Below, in pieces: positions 58,799 to 64,000 of a DNA stretch of 64,000 nucleotides; within the stretch, counting starts at the first letter, position 1, and every line of letters begins with the position of its first letter. The stretch is taken from positions 11,390 to 75,389 of the forward strand of contig CAKTXA010000007.1 of NCBI GenBank assembly GCA_934631005.1, read 5' to 3'. Under the pieces are notes generated by a model. That model made no database searches and had not been told where the DNA came from. It saw only the letters and a list, made by a program, of their open reading frames with translations. A program made the position numbers and the translations under genes. Source of the DNA: an uncultured Oscillospiraceae bacterium. Its GTDB lineage: Bacteria > Bacillota > Clostridia > Oscillospirales > Oscillospiraceae.

Positions 58799-60079
58799 TT
58801 ACGCGAGAACCGCGGCGACCTTGTTGATCGCGTGGGCGATCATGTCGCAGTCTTCGTCGGTCATCTGCGCGGGCAGATCGAGATGGACCACACGGCCCAG
58901 ATAATCCAGCGTCTGCGGGCACATATCGGGGGAGTACTGCACCGGCGCGGACTTGTGGTACGGGCAGGTCCACGGGCACTGAATATCCGTGGAGGCCTTC
59001 TCCTCGATGACGTGCTTCCAGTGGGCGTAGATGTGCCAGTCGGGGATACCGGCGTTGAAGATGCCGCCGGCGGAAACGCCTTCGGCCTTCAGGGCGTCCA
59101 CGAACGGGCCGACCTTTTCCTTGCTGTCGAGGAAGAACATCAGGCAGATGCCGGTGTCGCCGGCCTCGTCATGGCACGGACGGACCTTGATGCCCTTGGT
59201 GTCCTTGATCTGGCTCTTGATGCGGGCCAGATGGTCGCGCATGGCCTTGTTGAGGTAGTCCAGACGCTCCAGCTGCGCGCACATCACGGCGCCGCACAGC
59301 TCGGACATACGGAAGTTGGAGCCGCAGAACAGCTCGCCCTCGAATCTCTGCGGGGCGAAGCGGTCGGGACGCCAGCAGGCAGCGGTATCGTGATAGCTGC
59401 AGGCGCGGGCGTAGAGCCGGTCGTCGTTCGTCAGCAGGGCGCCGCCCTCACCGGCGGTGATGGTCTTGTGATATTGGAAGGAGAAGCAGCCGCAGTCGCC
59501 GAACGTGCCGACGTACTTGCCCTTGTAGGTCGCGCCGACAGCCTGCGCGCAGTCCTCGACCACGCGGAGGTTATGCTTCTTCGCAACGGCCATGATGGCG
59601 TCCATATCGCAGGGAACGCCGCGCATATGCACGCACACGATGCCCTTCGTGGACGGGGTGATCTTCTTTTCGATGTCCTTCGGGTCGATGGTCAGGGTCT
59701 CGTCGACCTCCGCGATGACGGGGATCGCACGCACGCCGACGATGGCCGCGCAGGAGGCGAAGAAGGTGTAGCCGGTGACGATGACCTCATCGCCGGGGCC
59801 GATGCCGCACGCCGTCAGAGCCGACAGCAGAGCGCCCGTGCAGGAGCTGGTGGCGAGGCAGTGCTTCGCGCCCATCTTTGCCTTAAAGTTGTTTTCAAAT
59901 TTGCGGACCTTGGACTCCACGCCTTCCGGACCGTAGTACCGGAAGAGGTACTTGTTGTCCAGGACTTCCAGGACTTCCTTCTTTTCCGCGTCGCCGATCT
60001 CCAGGCCGCCCGGATACATCGGATAGTTCGGCGTGGTCTTTGCCTTTTCGCCGCCGTAGATCGCCAGCTTCTCGCTCAT
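58799..60079 (-). CDS. DegT/DnrJ/EryC1/StrS-family aminotransferase
   Basis: A 426-residue PLP enzyme of fold type I. It has SSCTGALLSALTACGIGPGDEVIV and EDCAQAVGATYKGKYVG; the Schiff-base Lys is in CFSFQYHKTITAGEGGALL, and NFRMSELCGAVMCAQLERLDYLN follows. The family moves an amino group between Glu or Gln and a keto-sugar or cyclitol. There is no nucleotide-sugar pathway here, and it is paired with a sugar isomerase and a LacI regulator, so a catabolic role in amino-sugar or inosamine use is likely. ATG 60079 with AGGAGG is used. Confidence 0.9.
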   Translation of the reverse strand: MSEKLAIYGGEKAKTTPNYPMYPGGLEIGDAEKKEVLEVLDNKYLFRYYGPEGVESKVRKFENNFKAKMGAKHCLATSSCTGALLSALTACGIGPGDEVIVTGYTFFASCAAIVGVRAIPVIAEVDETLTIDPKDIEKKITPSTKGIVCVHMRGVPCDMDAIMAVAKKHNLRVVEDCAQAVGATYKGKYVGTFGDCGCFSFQYHKTITAGEGGALLTNDDRLYARACSYHDTAACWRPDRFAPQRFEGELFCGSNFRMSELCGAVMCAQLERLDYLNKAMRDHLARIKSQIKDTKGIKVRPCHDEAGDTGICLMFFLDSKEKVGPFVDALKAEGVSAGGIFNAGIPDWHIYAHWKHVIEEKASTDIQCPWTCPYHKSAPVQYSPDMCPQTLDYLGRVVHLDLPAQMTDEDCDMIAHAINKVAAVLA

Positions 60080-60132
60080 GTTCGTTTCCTCCTCTAAATT
60101 CAATATGATCCAAACTTGTGCTTGTGTCAGAG

Positions 60133-60149
60133 TTTACTGAACCGGTAAA
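60133..60149. promoter_or_regulatory. Operator candidate at the aminotransferase transcription start
   Basis: TTTACTGAACCGGTAAA is an imperfect palindrome with TTTAC/GTAAA arms. It overlaps the expected start point of the promoter at 60153-60181. The divergent LacI protein at 60314 is the obvious binder. Confidence 0.6.
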
Positions 60150-60152
60150 GCT

Positions 60153-60181
60153 AGCATAAATCATTCCGACGCGTCTGTCAA
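60153..60181 (-). promoter_or_regulatory. Promoter of the aminotransferase-isomerase operon
   Basis: Minus strand TTGACA (60181-60176), 17-base spacer, TATGCT (60158-60153). Confidence 0.8.
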
Positions 60182-60251
60182 TATATTTTAGTATTTTAGT
60201 TTCGGATAGCGCGAAAAATAGTGAAAAATCAACAAAAAAGAAGAATGGTAC

Positions 60252-60280
60252 TTGCAAGAACCACCAAAGGTGTGTTAGAC
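60252..60280 (+). promoter_or_regulatory. Weak promoter candidate for the second LacI gene
   Basis: TTGCAA, 17-base spacer, TTAGAC, 34 bases before the ATG. The spacer holds a CACCAAAGGTG palindrome that may be a self-regulation site. Confidence 0.4.
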
Positions 60281-60313
60281 TAAACAGGATTAGAGAGAAG
60301 GGGAGTATGATCC

Positions 60314-61336
60314 ATGCCCAATCTGACGATCCGTGATATTGCCAAAATGGCGGGGGTCTCCACCACGGCGGTGTCGTTCGTGCTCAACGACCGCCCCGGC
60401 GTCAGCGACGCCACGCGCGCGCACGTGCGCGCCATCATCGAACGCACGGGCTTTACGCCGAACGTCCACACCCGCCGTTTGAACCTCGGCAAGAGCCAGA
60501 CCGTCCATGTGGTGATGCGCAAGCATGAAAACGGCCTGTTCGCGCAGTTCGCGCAGGAGACGCTGCAGGGCATCTTCAAGTCGAGCCACGCGCTGGGCTA
60601 CAGCCTGACGTTCACATTCGCCGAGCGCGACGCGCCCTGTGAGCAGCTGCTGGCCATGGTGCACGGCAAGGACTGCGACGGGCTGATCCTCTATCAGATC
60701 GCCGACGCCGCGCTCATCGCCCGCCTGCGGCAGGAGCAGATCCCATTCGTGTGCGTGGACTCGCACCTTGCGCAGGACGGCTCGCTTCCGCTGGTGGAGG
60801 TGGATAACTACAGCACCGCCCGGCAGGCTACGGAGTATCTGTGCCAGTGCGGCCACCGCGAGATCGGCTTTATCGGCGCACAGGTGCCGAATCTCTACTA
60901 TCTCAACACCTTCGGCGGTTATATCGACGCGCTCAAGTCGTTCGGGCTGGAGTATAACCCGGCGTGGATGCTGGCGCTGCCGTATGACACGGCGCTGACC
61001 TCGCGCGATTATGAGCCGCTGCTGCGCGAAAAGCGGCTGCCTACGGCGTTCTTCTGCGCGGGCGATGTGTACGCCATCCCGGCCATGCGCGCGCTCAAGG
61101 AGCGCGGGCTGCAGATCCCGGACGACGTGTCGTTTATGAGCATGGACGACCTGATCGTCTCGCGCTATCTTGATCCGCCGCTGAGCACGATGACGTTCGA
61201 CAAGGAGCGGCTGGGCGCGTGGGCGATGGAGCTGCTGTATAAGCTGCTGCAGGGCGAGCCCTGCGACCGCGTGAACCTCATCCCGTCCCGCGTCGCTCCC
61301 CGCGGCACCGTGCGCGACCTGACGAAAACAAGATAA
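60314..61336 (+). CDS. LacI/GalR-family transcriptional regulator
   Basis: A 340-residue repressor. HTH residues 5-25 read IRDIAKMAGVSTTAVSFVLN, with the hinge FTPNVHTRRLNLG. Sensor blocks are DCDGLILYQIAD, FVCVDSHL, QCGHREIGFIGAQ and FMSMDDLIVSRYLDPPLSTM. The hinge lacks the usual Ala-Arg-Ser-Leu wording (HTRRLNLG), so its operator may differ from the CG-centred class. It is divergent from the aminotransferase operon with 234 bases between, and likely controls it. GGGGAG is 7 bases before the ATG. Confidence 0.93.
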   Translation: MPNLTIRDIAKMAGVSTTAVSFVLNDRPGVSDATRAHVRAIIERTGFTPNVHTRRLNLGKSQTVHVVMRKHENGLFAQFAQETLQGIFKSSHALGYSLTFTFAERDAPCEQLLAMVHGKDCDGLILYQIADAALIARLRQEQIPFVCVDSHLAQDGSLPLVEVDNYSTARQATEYLCQCGHREIGFIGAQVPNLYYLNTFGGYIDALKSFGLEYNPAWMLALPYDTALTSRDYEPLLREKRLPTAFFCAGDVYAIPAMRALKERGLQIPDDVSFMSMDDLIVSRYLDPPLSTMTFDKERLGAWAMELLYKLLQGEPCDRVNLIPSRVAPRGTVRDLTKTR

Positions 61337-61343
61337 AAAACCA

Positions 61344-61368
61344 TCCCGCGCAGCTCCGCTGCGCGGGA
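61344..61368 (+). terminator. Hairpin after the second LacI gene
   Basis: An 11-bp perfect GC stem with 3-base loop, 7 bases after the stop. The tail is CGCCTTACTT, so termination is probably weak. The TTCACTATTCAC repeat piece (61376-61410) follows. Confidence 0.6.
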
Positions 61369-61375
61369 CGCCTTA

Positions 61376-61410
61376 CTTATTCACTATTCACGCTTACTTT
61401 TTACTTCAAA
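61376..61410. repeat. TTATTCACTATTCACNCTTNNNTTTTACTTCAAA-like repeat piece
   Basis: Shared with 8254-8288 and inverted at 19512-19556. This copy lies outside the large hairpin repeat, so the piece can move or persist alone. Confidence 0.6.
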
Positions 61411-61412
61411 AA

Positions 61413-61445
61413 AACTCCCCGCGGCTTTTGCCGCGGGGGTTTTGT
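61413..61445 (-). terminator. Terminator of fba (bidirectional)
   Basis: Stem CCCCGCGGC / GCCGCGGGG (61417-61425 with 61430-61438), followed on minus by AGTTTTTTT and on plus by GTTTTG. Confidence 0.9.
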
Positions 61446-61455
61446 CATGCTTTGA

Positions 61456-62424
61456 TTATGCTTTGCCGGCGCAGCCGAGGACGTCGCGCAGCTTGTGGCG
61501 GACGAGCTCCTTGATGTTGGCACGGGCGGGCTTGAGGTACTCGCGCGGGTCGAACTTGTCGGGATGCTCGTTGAAGAACTGACGGATGGTGCCGGTCATG
61601 GCCAGACGCAGGTCGGAGTCGATGTTGATCTTGCAGACGGCAAGCTTGGCCGCTTCACGCAGCTGCTCCTCGGGGATGCCGACGGCGTCGGGCATCTTGC
61701 CGCCGTTTTCGTTGATCATCTTCACATACTCCTGCGGGACGGAGGAGGAGCCGTGCAGCACGATCGGGAAGCCGGGCAGGCGCTTGACGACCTCTTCCAG
61801 CACGTCGAAGCGGAGAGGAGGCGGCACGAGGATGCCCTTTTCGTTGCGGGTGCACTGCGCGGCGGTGAACTTATACGCGCCGTGGGACGTGCCGATGGCG
61901 ATGGCCAGGGAGTCGCAGCCGGTCTTGCCAACAAATTCCTCGACCTCTTCCGGACGGGTGTAGGAGGCCTCATGCGCGGCGACCTTCACTTCGTCCTCGA
62001 TGCCGGACAGGGTGCCGAGCTCCGCCTCGACGACCACGCCGCGGTCGTGTGCGTACTCAACGACCTTCTTGGTGATCTCGATGTTCTCGGCAAAGGGCTT
62101 GCTGGACGCGTCGATCATCACGGAAGTGAAGCCGCCGTCGATGCAGGACTTGCAGGTCTCAAAGCTGTCGCCGTGGTCCAGATGCAGCACGATGGGAATA
62201 TCCGGGCACTCGATGACCGCCGCCTCGACGAGCTTGACGAGGTAGGTGGGGTTGGCGTAGTTGCGCGCGCCCTTGGAGACCTGGAGGATGACCGGCGCAT
62301 GCTCTTCCTTGCACGCTTCGGTGATACCCTGAATGATCTCCATGTTGTTGACGTTGAAAGCGCCGACGGCGTAGCCGCCATTGTATGCTTTCTTGAACAT
62401 TTCGGTGGAAGTTACCAGAGGCAT
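61456..62424 (-). CDS. fba: Class II fructose-bisphosphate aldolase
   Basis: A 322-residue zinc aldolase of glycolysis. It has AFNVNNMEIIQGI near the start, zinc ligands in VLHLDHGDSFETCKSCIDGGFTSVMIDAS (His), VVEAELGTLSG (Glu), AIGTSHGAYKF (His) and IVLHGSSSVP (His), and KINIDSDLRLAMTGTIRQF at the phosphate site. It is divergent from the phosphofructokinase gene, the step just before it in the pathway. AAGGAG precedes the ATG at 62424. Very strong codon bias. Confidence 0.97.
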   Translation of the reverse strand: MPLVTSTEMFKKAYNGGYAVGAFNVNNMEIIQGITEACKEEHAPVILQVSKGARNYANPTYLVKLVEAAVIECPDIPIVLHLDHGDSFETCKSCIDGGFTSVMIDASSKPFAENIEITKKVVEYAHDRGVVVEAELGTLSGIEDEVKVAAHEASYTRPEEVEEFVGKTGCDSLAIAIGTSHGAYKFTAAQCTRNEKGILVPPPLRFDVLEEVVKRLPGFPIVLHGSSSVPQEYVKMINENGGKMPDAVGIPEEQLREAAKLAVCKINIDSDLRLAMTGTIRQFFNEHPDKFDPREYLKPARANIKELVRHKLRDVLGCAGKA

Positions 62425-62458
62425 AGTGACATCTCCTTAATTCTTAAATTTCGCATAC

Positions 62459-62487
62459 ATTCTACCAAATCGGCAGATTATTTGCAA
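62459..62487 (-). promoter_or_regulatory. Promoter of fba
   Basis: Minus strand TTGCAA (62487-62482), 17-base spacer, TAGAAT (62464-62459). Confidence 0.75.
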
Positions 62488-62495
62488 TAGATGAA

Positions 62496-62524
62496 TTTAC
62501 AATTTCTAAATTGTGTGCTATAGT
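62496..62524 (+). promoter_or_regulatory. Promoter of the phosphofructokinase gene with inner dyad
   Basis: TTTACA, 17-base spacer, TATAGT. The spacer contains ACAATTTCTAAATTGT, a perfect 7-bp inverted repeat with a 2-base centre, a plausible operator. Confidence 0.75.
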
Positions 62525-62565
62525 TCTTTTTGTTCAGAATTTACTTTTCCAAGGAGGAAAAAGCT

Positions 62566-63804
62566 ATGTCCAATACTTTGAAGGGCGCCCTGATCATCGG
62601 TCAGTCCGGCGGCCCGTCGTCCGTCATCAACGCTTCGGCCTATGGCGTCATCCGTACCGCGCTGGATGCCGACTGCATCACCAAGGTCTACGGCGCGTTC
62701 CACGGCATCAAGGGCGTGCTGCAGGATCAGCTGCTCGATATGGACGCGGAGGACCGCGCCGAGCTCGACCGCCTGCCCTACACCCCGTCGTCCGCCCTCG
62801 GCTCCTGCCGCTACAAGATCGCCGATCCCGACGTCGACGACACCGACTACAAGCGCATCCTTGAGATCTTCAAGAAGTACGATGTCCGCTATTTCTGCTA
62901 CAACGGCGGCAACGACTCCATGGATACCTGCAACAAGATCTCCAAGTATATGAAGAAGGTCGGCTATGACTGCCGCGTCATGGGCGTGCCCAAGACCATC
63001 GACAACGACCTCTTCGGCACCGATCACTGCCCGGGCTTCGCCTCCGCTGCCAAGTACATCGCCACCTCCGTCATGGAGGTCGCGCGCGACGCGCAGGTCT
63101 ATGACACCGGCATGATCACCATCATCGAGTGCATGGGCCGTCACGCGGGCTGGCTGACCGCCGCCGCTGCGCTGGCCAATGAAAAGGAGCACTGCTGCGA
63201 CTTCATCTACCTGCCCGAGGTCGATTTCGACATGGACAAGTTCGTCGCCGACGTGTCCGAATGCTACAAGAAGAACGGCAACTGCATCGTGGCCGTGTCC
63301 GAGGGCATCCATTATGCCGACGGCCGCTTCGTCTCCGAGGCCAAGACCGCCGCGACCGACGGCTTCGGCCATGCCCAGCTGGGCGGCCTGGCCGCGACGC
63401 TGGCGAACATTATGAAGGAAAAGACCGGCGCGAAGGTCCGCGGCATCGAGTTGTCGCTTCTGCAGCGCTGCGCGGCGCACTGCGCCTCCGGCACGGATAT
63501 TGAAGAGTCCTTCATGTCCGGCAAGACGGCGGTCGAAGAAATGCTGAACGGCACGACCGACAAGATGGTCGGCTTCGAGTGCGACCGCACGAACGGCTAT
63601 ACCTGCAAGGCCAAGCTCTTTGACCTCTCCGCCGTTGCGAACTACGAAAAGAAGTTCCCGCGCGAGTGGATCAACGCCGCGGGCAACAACGTCACCCACG
63701 AGTTTGCCAAGTACGCCCTGCCCCTCATCCAGGGCGAGACCAAGCTTGAAAAAGAAGACGGCCTGCCCCGCTTCGCCCGGCTGAAGAAAGTATTTGCCAA
63801 ATAA
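62566..63804 (+). CDS. pfp: Pyrophosphate-type 6-phosphofructokinase
   Basis: A 412-residue phosphofructokinase. The donor site reads GGNDSMDT where ATP enzymes have GGDGS, and the next motif is PKTIDND, where ATP enzymes have PGTIDND. Both features point to pyrophosphate as phosphoryl donor, making the step reversible. MGRHAGWLTAAAALA and PEVDFD lie in the substrate region; SLLQRCAAHCASGTD and the C-terminal half match the PFP group. ATG 62566 with AAGGAGG is chosen over 62530. Assignment of donor is from motifs only. Confidence 0.9.
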   Translation: MSNTLKGALIIGQSGGPSSVINASAYGVIRTALDADCITKVYGAFHGIKGVLQDQLLDMDAEDRAELDRLPYTPSSALGSCRYKIADPDVDDTDYKRILEIFKKYDVRYFCYNGGNDSMDTCNKISKYMKKVGYDCRVMGVPKTIDNDLFGTDHCPGFASAAKYIATSVMEVARDAQVYDTGMITIIECMGRHAGWLTAAAALANEKEHCCDFIYLPEVDFDMDKFVADVSECYKKNGNCIVAVSEGIHYADGRFVSEAKTAATDGFGHAQLGGLAATLANIMKEKTGAKVRGIELSLLQRCAAHCASGTDIEESFMSGKTAVEEMLNGTTDKMVGFECDRTNGYTCKAKLFDLSAVANYEKKFPREWINAAGNNVTHEFAKYALPLIQGETKLEKEDGLPRFARLKKVFAK

Positions 63805-63815
63805 GCACAGTTATG

Positions 63816-63857
63816 CAAACACCCCCCGGCGGACCACTCCGCCGGGGGTGTTTGTTT
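63816..63857 (+). terminator. Rho-independent terminator
   Basis: A stem CAAACACCCCCCGGCGGA / TCCGCCGGGGGTGTTTG with TTTG tail, just after the phosphofructokinase stop. Confidence 0.88.
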
Positions 63858-63861
63858 TGGT

Positions 63862-64000
63862 TGTACCAAAGACAACCCCCGGCTATGCCGGGGGTAAAGA
63901 AATAGCTTCCAGCGAGGAGTGGCGTAGACAAGAAAAAAGCTCCCTGTTAGATTAGAAGTGGTTTGCCGACCACACAACAATCAAAACAGGGAGGTCTTTC
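63862..64000 (+). mobile_element. Probable left end and 5' leader of an IS200/IS605-type element
   Basis: A perfect 9-bp hairpin ACCCCCGGC-TAT-GCCGGGGGT (63875-63895) starts the piece. It is followed by a leader where CTCCCTGTT (63940-63948) pairs with AACAGGGAG (63985-63993), hiding a GGGAGG ribosome site, with an inner hairpin GTGGT/ACCAC. IS200-type elements have an end hairpin without terminal inverted repeats, and a leader fold that hides the tnpA ribosome site. The coding region would begin just beyond the window. Not confirmed, because no protein is visible. Confidence 0.45.

Noticed and set aside
1..64000. tRNA, rRNA or prophage
   Set aside because: No tRNA cloverleaf with a CCA-type end, no rRNA core sequence and no phage structural or integrase genes were recognised by eye; a tRNAscan or Infernal run would be needed to exclude a missed tRNA.

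Overview
The window is a chromosomal segment from a high-GC Gram-positive gut-type Clostridia, most likely Oscillospiraceae or a close relative. The evidence is a glmS ribozyme ahead of glmS, a GlgC/GlgD glycogen operon, a Bacillus-type thymidylate synthase, Cys-anchored lipoproteins with AGGAGG ribosome sites, class II aldolase beside a PPi-type phosphofructokinase, and a YqeB/SelD selenium pair. Taxonomy is inferred from gene content only. No rRNA, tRNA or CRISPR array was seen.

Layout. 1-2.1 kb: end of yqeB, selD and three small genes. 2.2-5.7 kb: thyA, dfrA, DEAD-box helicase and a dprA-like gene, tightly packed. 5.8-7.9 kb: glmS with its ribozyme. 8.3-15.2 kb (minus): an AbgB-like amidohydrolase and two parallel polar amino-acid ABC cassettes. 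15.4-19.5 kb (minus): DMT transporter, AbrB regulator overlapping a methionine gamma-lyase-family gene, MATE exporter. 20-21.8 kb (minus): tsaE-tsaB-upp. 21.9-24.4 kb: a RodA/FtsW-type SEDS gene and a secreted SLH-type protein. 24.8-32.2 kb: a divergent catabolic module. YgeY hydrolase, YgeW knotted carbamoyltransferase and carbamate kinase run one way. A YheO-type regulator and two fold-II PLP enzymes run the other way. 32.6-34 kb: a membrane protein fused to an acyltransferase-like domain. 34.4-45.5 kb: gap and the glycogen operon glgB-C-D-A-P plus a GH13 enzyme. 45.6-56.1 kb: a visibly less GC-rich island. It holds an oligopeptide-type ABC operon with a dipeptidase, a RhaM-like and an RpiB-like gene, facing a LacI regulator and a cysteine desulfidase-like gene. 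56.5-61.3 kb: glyoxalase, homocysteine methyltransferase, and a LacI-controlled DegT aminotransferase plus sugar-isomerase pair. 61.4-63.8 kb: divergent fba and PPi-PFK. 63.86-64 kb: what looks like the left end of an IS200-type element.

The most unusual material is between genes. Four copies of a hairpin-rich repeat have stems that change in a compensated way between copies. A second, MITE-like family has GC-rich terminal inverted repeats. Both sit at operon boundaries. Several promoters are near consensus, and two LacI-type regulators have matching palindromes in the promoters they probably control. Five GC-rich hairpins without U-tracts sit between genes of minus-strand operons and may set the transcript ratio.
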